Below, in pieces: positions 15,962-25,264 of a stretch of DNA of 46,811 nt. Location: the NCBI RefSeq assembly GCF_004104015.1, contig NZ_RYFV01000026.1, positions 1 to 46,811 on the forward strand, written 5' to 3'. Under the pieces are notes generated by a model, which was not told the DNA's origin, ran no database searches, and saw nothing but the letters and a program-made list of their open reading frames with translations. Origin of the DNA: Actinomyces oricola (GTDB lineage Bacteria; Actinomycetota; Actinomycetes; Actinomycetales; Actinomycetaceae). A program made the translations under genes and the position numbers. Positions within the stretch are counted from its first letter, which is position 1. Each line of letters opens with the position of its first letter.

Positions 15962-17205
15962 CTTACGTCCTCGTGGCGCTGGGGTCGATGGGAGACGTGC
16001 GTCCCCAGCTCGCCCTGGCCCGGGCCCTCCAGGACCAGGGCGCCGAGGCACTCGTCGTCGGCCTGGATGACTACGCGGACACCTGCAAGGAGGCGGACGT
16101 CCCCTTCACCCCGATGCGGGTCCACACGATGGAGCCGATCCGCTCTCCGGTCCTCGCCCGGGTCGCCGCAGGGAACCAGACGGTCGGCGCCGTCATTGTC
16201 AGGCGGTGGCTCGCAGCGAACGCGGAGCGCATCGCAGCCGTGCTGGACGACGTCGTGGCGCCTGGGGACGACGTCGTCTCCGGTCTCCTGTCACTGCCCG
16301 CCTGCCGGCTCCTCAGCGAGCATCGAGGCTGTGCGCTCGCCGAACTCATGCTCGCGCCCACGCTGCCAACCGCCTACGGCGCGAGCCTCGTGGGCGCACC
16401 TCATCCCGGGCGCAGCGCTGTCAACCGGCCGTACTCCTGGAGCCTGCGGCGCGCCGCCCTCAGTGTCGGCGCACCGATTGCGGCCGCACTGCGCCGCCGC
16501 CTGCCCTCAGGCCTACGCGGTACCGGGCGGACGAGGCCCCGGCACCGCACCCACGTCCTCCTCGGGTGCTCACGGCAGCTCGTGCCACCAGCCCCCGACT
16601 GGAAGCAGGACGTGGTCATCACCGGACACCTCCGGATGCCCGGGGCCGCCTTCTGGCAGCCGCCGCAGGACCTGACGCGCTTCCTCACCGACGGTGATCC
16701 ACCGGTCTTCATCGGCTTCGGCTCCGTCCCGCTGCGCGACCCGGCGGGTGCCGTCGAGGAGCAGGCCCGCGCGGTCGCCCGTATCGGGCTGCGTGCGGTG
16801 CTCCAGCCGGCGCCCGGATTCACCGCCTGGGACGCGGGCTGGGGCGAGCACGTTCATGTGCTGCGGCGCGCCCCCCACGAGTGGCTCCTGCCCAGGACGA
16901 CAGCGGCGATCCACCACGGCGGCGCAGGTACGACCCATGCGGCGCTTGCCGCCGGGGTGCCTCAGGGCGTCATCCCGTTCTCTCTTGACCAGCCCTACTT
17001 CGCGCGCCGGGTGGCGGCGCTCGGGCTGGGGCCGGGCGACCTGGATCTCACGGGGGCTCACGGCCAGGGCCTGGAGCGCCTTCTTCACGCCCTCACCGCG
17101 GGGCCCAAGACGGCGGGCTACCAGGGCAGGGCGCGCAGGTTCTCCGCCCTCATCGCCCAGGAGGACGGCGCCGCGCGGGCCGCCGACGTCCTGCTGGGAG
17201 GATGA
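15958..17205 (+). CDS. GT1-family (UGT/MGT-like) glycosyltransferase
   Basis: 415 aa from ATG 15958, which overlaps the tetR stop by ATGA. The N-terminus YVLVALGSMGDVRPQLALAR is the GS.GDV.P motif of sterol and macrolide glycosyltransferases. The C-terminal sugar-nucleotide site has HHGGAGTTHAALAAGVPQ from His319, followed by DQPYFARRVAALGLGP. The GT-B fold and length fit. Acceptors of such enzymes include sterols, macrolides, polyketides and glycolipids, and nothing here tells which. The operon with a TetR regulator and a methyltransferase suggests modification of a small hydrophobic compound, either detoxification or synthesis of a minor product. Confidence 0.88.
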   Translation: MTYVLVALGSMGDVRPQLALARALQDQGAEALVVGLDDYADTCKEADVPFTPMRVHTMEPIRSPVLARVAAGNQTVGAVIVRRWLAANAERIAAVLDDVVAPGDDVVSGLLSLPACRLLSEHRGCALAELMLAPTLPTAYGASLVGAPHPGRSAVNRPYSWSLRRAALSVGAPIAAALRRRLPSGLRGTGRTRPRHRTHVLLGCSRQLVPPAPDWKQDVVITGHLRMPGAAFWQPPQDLTRFLTDGDPPVFIGFGSVPLRDPAGAVEEQARAVARIGLRAVLQPAPGFTAWDAGWGEHVHVLRRAPHEWLLPRTTAAIHHGGAGTTHAALAAGVPQGVIPFSLDQPYFARRVAALGLGPGDLDLTGAHGQGLERLLHALTAGPKTAGYQGRARRFSALIAQEDGAARAADVLLGG

Positions 17206-17276
17206 CCAGGCCTGGGCCGCGGCCTCGCGGCCGATCCCCGCCCAACGACTATGAGATCGTGCGATACCGTGCCCCC

Positions 17277-18086
17277 ATGTCCCGCTCAGTCCGCTACACC
17301 CATGGTCACGGACCGGCGGCCCTGGCCAGTCACTCGCGACGCACGGCTGCGACCTCCTGCGCCTATCTCCTGCCGCACCTGCGCAGCGGCCTCAACCTGC
17401 TCGACGTCGGATGCGGCCCGGCCACCGTCACCGCTGACCTGGCGGGCCTCGTCGCGCCCGGGCGCGTCGTCGGGCTCGATGTGGCGTCCGCCGCCATCGA
17501 GGCGGCCCGCGCCACCCTCATCGAGCGCCACCTGACCGACGCGGTTGAACTGACCAGCGGAGACGTTCACGACCTGCCCTTTAAGGACAACAGCTTCGAC
17601 GTGGTCCACGCCCACCAGCTCCTCCAGCACGTGGCCGATCCCGTGCACGCACTGGAGGAGATGCGCCGGGTGACCCGCCCGGGCGGGCTCGTAGCGGTGC
17701 GCGACTCGATCTACTCGGCGAAGGCGTGGTTCCCGCAGCCCGAGGGCCTGGAGATGTGGCGCCAGGTCTATCTGGCCGTGGCGCGCGCCAACGGCGGTGA
17801 GCCCGACGCCGGTTCCCGGCTGCTCTCCTGGTGCCTGGCCGCCGGCCTGACGCAGGTGGCGAGCTCGGCGTCGACCTGGTGCCTCGCCACCGCGGAGGAC
17901 CGCGCCTGGTGGGCGCGGACGTGGGCCGAACGGACAGCCACAAGTCTCGGTCCCCAGGCGATAGCGCTGGGCCTGGCCGCCCAGGAGGACCTGGAGGCGA
18001 TGACATCGGCCTGGCAGCAGTGGCAGGCCGCCGACGACGGCTGGTTCGTGGTCGTGCACGGCGAGGCCCTGGCCCGGGTCGAATAG
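17277..18086 (+). CDS. Class I SAM-dependent methyltransferase
   Basis: 269 aa from ATG 17277. An upstream in-frame ATG at 17202 overlaps the glycosyltransferase stop by ATGA and would add 25 poorly conserved-looking residues. The coupling argues for 17202 and family resemblance for 17277. Motif I NLLDVGCGPATVTADLA, GRVVGLDVASAAIEAAR, and GDVHDLPFKDNSFDVVHAHQ with LLQHVADPVHALEEMRRVTR are the UbiE/MenG-like small-molecule methyltransferase signatures. The substrate is unknown. It is third in the tetR operon. Confidence 0.88.
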   Translation: MSRSVRYTHGHGPAALASHSRRTAATSCAYLLPHLRSGLNLLDVGCGPATVTADLAGLVAPGRVVGLDVASAAIEAARATLIERHLTDAVELTSGDVHDLPFKDNSFDVVHAHQLLQHVADPVHALEEMRRVTRPGGLVAVRDSIYSAKAWFPQPEGLEMWRQVYLAVARANGGEPDAGSRLLSWCLAAGLTQVASSASTWCLATAEDRAWWARTWAERTATSLGPQAIALGLAAQEDLEAMTSAWQQWQAADDGWFVVVHGEALARVE

Positions 18087-18104
18087 CCTGGCGGCCCCGA
18101 AGAG

Positions 18105-18644
18105 TCACGGAACCCTCCGCACCCTCCGCCTCCGGTAGCCGGCGAGCGCGACCGTCAACGCCGGCGGCCAGGCCAGCATGGGTGCGTAGGCGAGAGCCAG
18201 GACCACCACCTGCGCTGGGCTCATCCCCGGCGTGGGCGTGAAGCCCTGCGCCCATCCCAGCCACCGCAGGGAGAAGAGGATCGTCACACCGTAGATAATG
18301 ACATAGAGCAGGACATCTCCCACGCTCCCGACCACGATTGGCAGCCATCGGGGAATCGCCCTGCCGCCAATCCAGGGGAGCCAGCTCGGGAGGCGCTCGC
18401 TCCAGGAGCCGCAGAGCGCCAGGCACGCAGCGGCAGCACCGACCTGCAGAGCCTCCAGACCCAGCACGTAGGCGGTGCCGAAGGCACTCCCCCGATAGAG
18501 GTGGGCGAGCCGGAAGCCCGTGTCGACGCCGAGCAGCATGGCGACACGCCAGGCCGCCGAGGGCAGCGCGCACGCGAGGCACAGCCAGCAGGCCGCCCGG
18601 GCCCACCACTGCGGTGACTGGTCGGGCGGCGAGTGCGCAGGCAT
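18105..18644 (-). CDS. Small integral membrane protein, unknown function
   Basis: 179 aa from ATG 18644, preceded by a G-rich weak Shine-Dalgarno. A longer frame to 18701 lacks one. Hydrophobic stretches suggest four or five helices: AACWLCLACALPSAAWRVA, the region around GTAYVLGLEALQVGAAAACL, LPIVVGSVGDVLLYVIIYGV and VVVLALAYAPMLAWPPALTV. The C-terminus is very basic (RRRRVRR), so it likely faces the cytoplasm. It resembles other unannotated actinobacterial membrane proteins, and I do not recognise a family. It converges with the methyltransferase gene, leaving only 18 bases between stops. Confidence 0.65.
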   Translation of the reverse strand: MPAHSPPDQSPQWWARAACWLCLACALPSAAWRVAMLLGVDTGFRLAHLYRGSAFGTAYVLGLEALQVGAAAACLALCGSWSERLPSWLPWIGGRAIPRWLPIVVGSVGDVLLYVIIYGVTILFSLRWLGWAQGFTPTPGMSPAQVVVLALAYAPMLAWPPALTVALAGYRRRRVRRVP

Positions 18645-19248
18645 GCCCCCAGTGTGGCACCGGTCTGCGGCGAGCGGGCGGGGTAGCGGCCACGGGAGCA
18701 TCCGCCCAGCCGGCCGGGAGCGCGCCGGCGCCGCGACCGGCGCCGGTGTCCACAGATAGGACTCCGGAAGCGACCCGGTCCGACGCCGCCACCCAAACTC
18801 GGGGAATCATGCGGTTCTCGGCAGTACCCCGGAAGACCAGCGCCCTCAATGCCAGTCCTGTGGACACCAGCACCTACCAGCGGTACCTACCAGCCCGGTC
18901 CCGGCCCGAGCAGGAACTCCCATTCGCGCCTGATGAGTCCCTCAACGACCTCGAACACGAGTCGGCCCGGCCCCAGTCCCGTCACTCCGCACGACTCCAC
19001 CGCTCCTCACACATCTCGCCCGGCCCCTCAGACTCGCACATGCCTCGTGACAGCGGACTTCGGGACACTTCCGGCGCGTCTCATGACTCGGGTCGACGGC
19101 GGGCTGCGCCTGGTTCTTGACCTCTGAGCCCGAGCATCACCTGGACCAGTCATCCCAGGCCAGCAGCTCATGCCCCTTGGCGGAGGTCACCGTCCACGTA
19201 CCCTCCATCTGGGGCGAGGTGCCGCAGCCCGGGGCGCCGCCACGTCCC
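18645..19248. other. 604-bp intergenic region, no supported gene
   Basis: Several short frames are open but none has a good start, ribosome site and natural composition together. The minus-strand end at 19137-19240 (… GTWTVTSAKGHELLAWDDW) reads like the tail of a real protein but is not connected to a start, so it may be gene debris. An imperfect inverted repeat at 18745-18868 is listed separately. The promoter of the small membrane protein gene should lie at the left end. Confidence 0.5.
18745..18868. repeat. Inverted repeat bounding a 124-bp segment
   Basis: The left arm at 18745-18763 is GGTGTCCACA, GATA, GGACT. The right arm at 18854-18868, reversed, is GGTGTCCACAGGACT. The arms match over 15 bases apart from a four-base insertion, and they flank 90 bases without a gene. 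This could be a small MITE-like element or paired regulatory sites. I see no clear target-site duplication. Confidence 0.5.
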
Positions 19249-21600
19249 TCAGAACAGCGCGGGCAGGGTGGCCTCCACGGTCTCGCGCAGTTCGGCCAGG
19301 TCGAACACGAGGGGGGCTTGGGTGAGCACGTCGGTGCCGGTGACCACGAGCAGGTCCCCACCGGTGGTGCCCACCCGGCGCCACGGCACGTCTTCCGCTT
19401 CGGCCGCCGCGGCCACGGCGGGCAGCGCCGCCTCGGGGACGGCCACCACGGCGCGGGCGCCGGTCTCGGAGAACAGGGCGGTGAAGTCGTCCACCTCCTC
19501 GGACTCGACGGCCCCCAGGTCAATGGAGGCGCCCACGCCAAAGCGCAGCACACAGTCCACCAGAGTCTGAATCAGGCCACCGGTCGAGCAGTCGTGGGCG
19601 GCGCGCACAATCCGGCTCCCATTGGGCCCGTCAGCCTGGCTCAAGGCGATGAGAACCCGGCCGAGCGCCATCTCGGCCTCCAGATCAACGGCCGGCGGCG
19701 TCCCGCCCAGGTGGTCGTGGACCACGCGCGCCCAGGCCGAGCCATCCAACTCCTCGCGGGTCTCGCCCAGGGCAATAATGGCCAGGCCCTCCTCGTGCCA
19801 GCCCGAGGGGTTGGCCCGGCGCACATCCTCCATGACGCCCAGCACCCCGACCACCGGGGTGGGGTTGATTGAGGAGTCGAGCAGGCCCTTAGCCGCCCCG
19901 TGGGAGTTGTACAGGGAGACATTCCCGCCGGTGACCGGCACGCCCATGGCCTTGCAGGCGTCGGCCAGGCCGGTAATGGCCTCCACCAGTTGCCACATGG
20001 CGTCCGGGTCCTCGGGGGAGCCGAAGTTGAGGCAGTCGGTGACCGCCAGCGGGCGGGCGCCCACGGTGCACACATTGCGGTAGGACTCCGCCAGGGCCTG
20101 GGCGGCGCCGGTGGCCGGATCCAGTTTGGTGAAGCGGCCGTTGGCGTCGGTGGAGATGGCAACTCCGCGGCAGGTCTCCTCATCGACGCGGATGACGCCG
20201 GCGTCGTCGGGCTGGGCCAGGGCGGTGCCCCCGCGCACGAAGCGGTCGTACTGGTCGGTGACCCAGGCCGTGGAGGCCTGATTGGGACTGGTGACCACGG
20301 CGCGCACCTGCTCGGTGAGTTCGGCGGCACTGCCGGGGCGCTCCAGGCGGTCGGTGGAATCGGCGTTGAGGGCGTCCTGCCAGGCGGGCCGGGCGTAGGG
20401 CCGGTTGTAGGTGGGGCCCTCGTGGGCCACGGTGCGCGGGTCGACGTCGACAATGCGCTCCCCGAAGTGGTCGATGGTCAGGCGCCCCGAGCCGTTGACC
20501 TCGCCGATGACGGCCGCCTCGACGTCCCACTTGTCAATGACCGCCATGAACTCCTCGAGCTTGTCGGGGGAGACGACGGCCATCATGCGCTCCTGGGACT
20601 CGCTCATGAGGATCTCACCAGCGGTGAGGGTGGGGTCGCGCAGCAGCACGTTCTCCAGGTCCACGTGCATGCCGCCGTCGCCGTTGGAGGCCAGCTCGGA
20701 GGTGGCGCAGGAGATGCCGGCCGCCCCGAGGTCCTGGATGCCGAGCACCAGGCCGGCGGCGAAGAGCTCCAGGCAGCACTCAATGAGGACCTTCTCCATG
20801 AAGGGGTCGCCCACCTGCACGGAGGGGCGCTTGGCGGGCATGCCGTCCTCGAAGGACTCGCTGGCCAGGATTGAGGCCCCACCAATGCCGTCCCCGCCGG
20901 TGCGCGCGCCGAAGAGGACCACCTTGTTGCCCGCGCCCGAGGCGTTGGCCAAATGAATGTCCTCGTGGCGCAGCACTCCCACGCACAGGGCGTTGACCAG
21001 GGGGTTCTCCTGGTAGGAGGAATCGAACTCGGTTTCACCACCAATATTGGGCAGGCCCAGGCAGTTGCCGTAGCCGCCCACGCCCGCCACCACGCCGTGG
21101 ACGACGCGGGCGGTGTCGGGGTGGTCCACGGCGCCGAAGCGCAGCTGGTCCATGACGGCCACGGGCCGCGCCCCCATGGAGATAATGTCCCGCACAATCC
21201 CGCCCACGCCGGTGGCGGCCCCCTGGTAGGGCTCAACGAAACTGGGGTGGTTGTGGGATTCGACCTTGTAGGTCACCGCCCAGCCCTCCCCGATGTCGAC
21301 CACGCCGGCGTTCTGGCCCATGCCGACCAGAAGGTGCTCGCGCATCTCCGGGGTGGTCTTCTCCCCGAATTGGCGCAGGTGGATCTTGGAGGACTTGTAG
21401 GAGCAGTGCTCGGACCACATGACCGAGTACATGGCCAACTCGGCGGCGGTGGGGCGGCGCCCCAGGAGGCGCTTAATGTCCTGGTACTCCTCGGCTTTGA
21501 GGCCCAGCTCCTTCCAGGGCATCTCGCGCTCGGGCGTGGCCGCGGCGTCGGCGACGGTGTCCGGGTGCTCGACGGGCATGGGCTGGGCGGTTGGCGCCAT
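19249..21600 (-). CDS. purL: Phosphoribosylformylglycinamidine synthase subunit PurL
   Basis: 783 aa from ATG 21600, with GGAG nine bases upstream. The frame is open to 21738, but that part looks non-coding. It catalyses the ATP- and glutamine-dependent conversion of FGAR to FGAM, with ammonia supplied by PurQ through PurS. Signatures: [20 protein letters not shown] at about 59-78, [20 protein letters not shown] with the active His, GGIVRDI.SMGARP, and [13 protein letters not shown] [10 protein letters not shown] in the second half. It is the small, PurS/PurQ-dependent form. It is separated here from purQ and purS by the glycoside island, whereas these genes are commonly adjacent. Confidence 0.97.
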   Translation of the reverse strand: MAPTAQPMPVEHPDTVADAAATPEREMPWKELGLKAEEYQDIKRLLGRRPTAAELAMYSVMWSEHCSYKSSKIHLRQFGEKTTPEMREHLLVGMGQNAGVVDIGEGWAVTYKVESHNHPSFVEPYQGAATGVGGIVRDIISMGARPVAVMDQLRFGAVDHPDTARVVHGVVAGVGGYGNCLGLPNIGGETEFDSSYQENPLVNALCVGVLRHEDIHLANASGAGNKVVLFGARTGGDGIGGASILASESFEDGMPAKRPSVQVGDPFMEKVLIECCLELFAAGLVLGIQDLGAAGISCATSELASNGDGGMHVDLENVLLRDPTLTAGEILMSESQERMMAVVSPDKLEEFMAVIDKWDVEAAVIGEVNGSGRLTIDHFGERIVDVDPRTVAHEGPTYNRPYARPAWQDALNADSTDRLERPGSAAELTEQVRAVVTSPNQASTAWVTDQYDRFVRGGTALAQPDDAGVIRVDEETCRGVAISTDANGRFTKLDPATGAAQALAESYRNVCTVGARPLAVTDCLNFGSPEDPDAMWQLVEAITGLADACKAMGVPVTGGNVSLYNSHGAAKGLLDSSINPTPVVGVLGVMEDVRRANPSGWHEEGLAIIALGETREELDGSAWARVVHDHLGGTPPAVDLEAEMALGRVLIALSQADGPNGSRIVRAAHDCSTGGLIQTLVDCVLRFGVGASIDLGAVESEEVDDFTALFSETGARAVVAVPEAALPAVAAAAEAEDVPWRRVGTTGGDLLVVTGTDVLTQAPLVFDLAELRETVEATLPALF

Positions 21601-21784
21601 GAGTGCTCCTGACCGGGGATCGGGGTAGGCCAGCCTTGAGGATACCCGCCCCGCCCGGCGGTGCGCCGCCCGGTCCGGTTCCGGGGCGGCCGGGCCGGGG
21701 GCGACACGCGCCGGGTGCGCACCGGCCGCACGCCGCACCGCTCAAAGTGCTGCAAATAATAGGAATTCGGGGCACTATCGGTAC

Positions 21785-23209
21785 ATGAGAACAATCGATG
21801 TCGCACCGCTACGCCTCTCAGACCTTGAGAGCCATCTCGACGAGGTTGCTGTCCGTCGTCTACGCGGGGGCATTGAGGCCGGACGCCACCTGCTGGACGG
21901 GCGGACCGTGTGGACAGTGACGCCCAGTGCGTCGGCCGGGTCAGGGCCGGCTGAGACGGTGGCTCCGCTGGTGGGCTACGCCATTGGCCTGGGCATGGAC
22001 GCCCGCTGGTTGACCCTGGACGCCCCCGCCGAATTCATCACCATTGCCGCCCGGCTCCACGCCGGCATCCACGGGGATCACGGCGACGGCGGCAAGCTCG
22101 GGGAGAAGCAGCGGGACATTTACGAGCACGTCATTGCCTCCAACGCCGAGAACGTGATGGACTCCGTACGCGAGGGCGACATTGTGCTGCTCCACGACCC
22201 GCCGACGGCGGGTCTCGCCAAGTTCTTCAAGGCCGCCGGCGCCGCCGTCGTCTGGCGCTGCCACCTGGGGACCGATAACGGCGGTGAGGCCGCCCACCGC
22301 GCCTGGGCCTTCCTGGACCGCTATCTGGAGGAGGTGGACCTGGTTGTGGTCTCACGGGAGGACTACCGCCCCCCGATTGTGGAACCGGAGCGCTGCGCGG
22401 TCATCGCCCCCTCGATCAACCCCGACAGCCCGAAGAACCGGGTCCTGGACCTTGACGACTCCTGGTCGGTGGCGCGCCTGTCAGGGATCTTCGCCGGAGA
22501 GCCGCCCTTCCAGGCGGTGCCCTTCGTGCGCGAGGACGGGCGCGCCGACGCCATCCGCGCCCTGGAGGGGATCCGCGGTTTCGGCCTGCCCGTGCCGCAG
22601 GGCGCGCGGGTGATCACCCAGGTCTCGCGCTGGGACTTCCTCAAGGGCATGAAGGAGCTCGTGGAGGCCTTCGCGCACCATGTGGCGCTGCTGCCCGTTG
22701 ACGCCCACCTCCTGCTCGTGGGCCCCGACCCGCAGGGGGAGCGGGACGCCGAGGCGGTCCGGGTGTTCACCGACGTTATTGAACGGGCCGAGCTGCTGCC
22801 GGAGTCCGTGGCCTGCCGTGTCCATATTGCCGCCGTGCCCATGCGCGACCGGGAGGTCAACGCCACCATTGTCAACGCGGTTCAACGCGTCAGCGACGTG
22901 GTCACGCAGCGCTCGCTGGTGGAGGCCTTCGGACTGACGGTAGCTGAGGCCATGTGGAAGAAAGCGCCGGTGCTCGCCTCCGCTGTCGGCGGTATTCGGG
23001 TGCAGATTGATGACGGCGTCGACGGCTGCCTGGTGGACCCGCATGACGAGCAGGCGTGGGCGCAGGCCGCGGCGGATCTTCTGCTCTTCCCGGAGCGGGC
23101 CGCGGAGATGGGCAGGACCGCGCACGAGTCGGTGCGGCGCAGCTTCCTTCCCGACCGTCATCTTCAAGAGCTCATTGAGGTGCTCGCCCGGGTTCTGGAG
23201 ACCGCCTAG
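21785..23209 (+). CDS. GT4 glycosyltransferase, trehalose synthase (TreT)-like
   Basis: 474 aa from ATG 21785, which lies soon after a TATCGGTACATG context with no strong Shine-Dalgarno. The N-terminal half has the TreT-type VVWRCHLGTDNGGEAAHRAW segment and the block VLLHDPPTAGLAKFFKAAGA. The C-terminal GT-B half has QVSRWDFLKGMKELVEAFAH (the R..K donor-binding pair) and SLVEAFGLTVAEAMWKKAPV (the E-X7-E motif). TreT joins glucose from NDP-glucose to glucose to form trehalose, a stress solute. The substrate is inferred from family resemblance. It is divergent from purL and ends at a strong hairpin. Confidence 0.82.
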   Translation: MRTIDVAPLRLSDLESHLDEVAVRRLRGGIEAGRHLLDGRTVWTVTPSASAGSGPAETVAPLVGYAIGLGMDARWLTLDAPAEFITIAARLHAGIHGDHGDGGKLGEKQRDIYEHVIASNAENVMDSVREGDIVLLHDPPTAGLAKFFKAAGAAVVWRCHLGTDNGGEAAHRAWAFLDRYLEEVDLVVVSREDYRPPIVEPERCAVIAPSINPDSPKNRVLDLDDSWSVARLSGIFAGEPPFQAVPFVREDGRADAIRALEGIRGFGLPVPQGARVITQVSRWDFLKGMKELVEAFAHHVALLPVDAHLLLVGPDPQGERDAEAVRVFTDVIERAELLPESVACRVHIAAVPMRDREVNATIVNAVQRVSDVVTQRSLVEAFGLTVAEAMWKKAPVLASAVGGIRVQIDDGVDGCLVDPHDEQAWAQAAADLLLFPERAAEMGRTAHESVRRSFLPDRHLQELIEVLARVLETA

Positions 23210-23231
23210 ACGCCTTTAATGCTCTCTGCCG

Positions 23232-23264
23232 GCCCCGGCCCCCCACTGTGATGGGGGCCGGGGC
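23232..23264 (+). terminator. Rho-independent-like hairpin after the TreT-like gene
   Basis: Perfect 12-base arms GCCCCGGCCCCC (23232-23243) and GGGGGCCGGGGC (23253-23264) enclose a 9-base loop, starting 22 bases after the stop. No T-run follows, which is common in high-GC actinobacteria. Confidence 0.85.
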
Positions 23265-23721
23265 GGCGCCGCATTCGGGTCACTTGGCGCGCACACCGAC
23301 GCGAGTTATCCACAGGTGCTGTCCACAGGAGTGTGCACAGGAGAGCGGAAAGCCAGTACGACGCCGTGGCGCCTGTGGGTAAGAGCCTGCGACGAAGACC
23401 TTCCCGGCGAGCGATTCTGATTGAAGACTCCGAGCGCGTCTTGCGCGCCCTATATCACATCGACCTTCGCGTGACCAGATCGTTGGCATAACAACGAAAG
23501 AACAAGATTTCTCACGGCGGGGGGCGGCATCGGGTCGGAAAGGGCGCTTCCGTTCGGCCGTTCTCACTACGTCATTGGCGCATTGCGGGCGGGCGCTGGA
23601 GACCCCGGCCACCCCAGGGGGGCGCCCCGCGGTTCTGGGGCGGAATACCCGGTACAAGGGCGTTCTGTCCACAGGCCGCCCCGCGGGCCTGTGGATTGCG
23701 GTCGTTGTCATTGGACGCCCC
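23265..23721. other. Intergenic region with DnaA-box-like sites
   Basis: No supported gene. TTATCCACA (23306-23314) matches the classical DnaA-box consensus exactly. CTGTCCACA follows at 23319-23327 and GTGTGCACA at 23331-23339. CTGTCCACA recurs at 23665-23673, and a reversed CAATCCACA occurs at 23690-23698. The last two are also part of a hairpin. This could be a DnaA-binding or titration site, or simply chance plus the terminator. Confidence 0.4.
23669..23694 (-). terminator. Hairpin downstream of the GH1 gene
   Basis: Nine-base arms CCACAGGCC (23669-23677) and GGCCTGTGG (23686-23694) with an 8-base loop, 28 bases beyond the GH1 stop on the minus strand. It is the likely end of the GH1 transcript. 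Confidence 0.65.
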
Positions 23722-25179
23722 TCACGCCGACTCCGCACCGCCCGCCTGCACCGGCGGCAGGCTGCCGCTGCGGACGAGCTGCCGGTACCAGGCGAAGGAG
23801 TCCTTGGGCGTCCTGGTGAGGGTGTCGTAGTCGACCCGGACGATCCCGAAGCGCTTGGAGTATCCGTAGGCCCACTCGAAGTTGTCCAGGAATGACCACA
23901 GGAAGTAGCCGCGCACATCGGCACCGGCGTCGAGCGCCCTCCCCACAGCCTCGACGTGGTCCCGCAGATAGGCCACCCGGTGCGCGTCATGGACCCTACC
24001 GGCCACAGGAACGTCGTCGTAGGCGGCGCCGTTCTCGGTGACAATGAGCGGGAGTCCCGGGTAGCGCTGTGCGAGCGAGGTCAGCAGGTCGGTGAGCCCG
24101 CTCGGGTCGACGCCCCACCCCATCGCCGTCAGAGGCGGAGGTGGCGGCAGGAACTCCACGTCGTCGCAGCCAACCCACGGAGAGGCGCTCCCCGCCCCGT
24201 GCCCCCCGGAGCCGCCGGGGGCCGCGCCCTCCTGCCGGCGCCGTACCGTGTTCGGGGAATAGTAGTTGACGCCGAGCACATCCACCCCGGCATGCGCGGT
24301 CTCCAGGTCGCCGTCCTGGACGAAGCCCCAGTCGGTGACACCCCGGGTGAGGCGGAGCAGCTCGGCGGGGTACTCGCCCCGCAGGAGCGGCCCGAGCCAG
24401 ATCTCGTTGCCCACGAGGTCAATGGCGTCAGCGGCCGCCACGCAATCGGCGTCGGCCGGGTCGGCCGGGCGGACCACGTGGAGGTTGAGGGTGACGGACA
24501 CCGTCGCCCGCGCGCCCAGCGCCTCCCGCAGGGCCCGCACGGCCAGGCCGTGGGCCAGGTTGAGGTGGTGGGCCGCGCGCAGGGCCGTCTCGGGCTCGCA
24601 CCGGCCCGGGGCGTGGACCCCTGAGGCGTAGCCGAGGAACGCCGAGCACCAGGGCTCGTTGAGGGTGGTCCAGGTGTCCACCAGATCGCCGAAGACCTCG
24701 GCGCAGGCGCGGGCGTAGCGGCTGAAGGCCAGGGCGGTGGCCCGCTCGGCCCACCCGCCGGAGGCCTCGAGGTAGGACGGCAGATCCCAGTGGTACAGGG
24801 TCACCACCGGCGCGATGCCGCGGCAGCGCAGGCCGGTGAGAATCTCGCGGTAGAAGGCGACGCCCTGGGGGTTGAGCACCTCGTCCGCCGTCGGGAAGAG
24901 GCGCGGCCACGCGATCGACAGCCGGTAGGCGCCCACACCGAGGTCCGCGAGGAGATCGAGGTCCTCCTCCCACCGGTGGTAGTGGTCGCAGGCCACTGCG
25001 CCGGTGTCCCCGTTGAGGACGCGGCCGGGCGTCTCGCTGAAGTCGTCCCAGATGCTCCGGCCGCGTCCGCCCTCATGGGCCCCGCCCTCGATCTGGTAGG
25101 AGGCGGTCGCGGTCCCCCAGAGGAACGAGGTTGGGAAGGCCCGGCTGCTCGCCGGCGTCGTGCCCGTCGTGTCTGTCAT
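23722..25179 (-). CDS. GH1 beta-glycosidase (beta-glucosidase-like)
   Basis: 485 aa from ATG 25179, with AAGGAGAG just upstream. The longer frame to 25443 is not coding. GH1 signatures: N-terminal FLWGTATASYQIEGG, RLSIAWPRLFP, the acid/base Glu175 in TTLNEPW, and the nucleophile Glu382 in LIVTENGA. FLDNFEWAYGYSKRFGIV is near the C-terminus. Retaining hydrolysis of beta-glucosides or related beta-linked oligosaccharides in the cytoplasm is expected, as no signal peptide is seen. It lies downstream of the ROK repressor gene in the glycoside island, so imported oligosaccharides are its likely substrates. Confidence 0.95.
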   Translation of the reverse strand: MTDTTGTTPASSRAFPTSFLWGTATASYQIEGGAHEGGRGRSIWDDFSETPGRVLNGDTGAVACDHYHRWEEDLDLLADLGVGAYRLSIAWPRLFPTADEVLNPQGVAFYREILTGLRCRGIAPVVTLYHWDLPSYLEASGGWAERATALAFSRYARACAEVFGDLVDTWTTLNEPWCSAFLGYASGVHAPGRCEPETALRAAHHLNLAHGLAVRALREALGARATVSVTLNLHVVRPADPADADCVAAADAIDLVGNEIWLGPLLRGEYPAELLRLTRGVTDWGFVQDGDLETAHAGVDVLGVNYYSPNTVRRRQEGAAPGGSGGHGAGSASPWVGCDDVEFLPPPPPLTAMGWGVDPSGLTDLLTSLAQRYPGLPLIVTENGAAYDDVPVAGRVHDAHRVAYLRDHVEAVGRALDAGADVRGYFLWSFLDNFEWAYGYSKRFGIVRVDYDTLTRTPKDSFAWYRQLVRSGSLPPVQAGGAESA

Positions 25180-25264
25180 GTGTCTCTCCTTAGTGCCGTG
25201 GACGGATCGGTCGGGGTCCTCGACGACGGCGGCGCCGAGGATCCCGGGGTTCGTGGCGCCGGGT

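Noticed and set aside
18338-19120. 260-aa plus-strand frame
   Set aside because: Arg/Ser/Pro-rich, crosses the small membrane protein gene on the other strand, and has no ribosome site.
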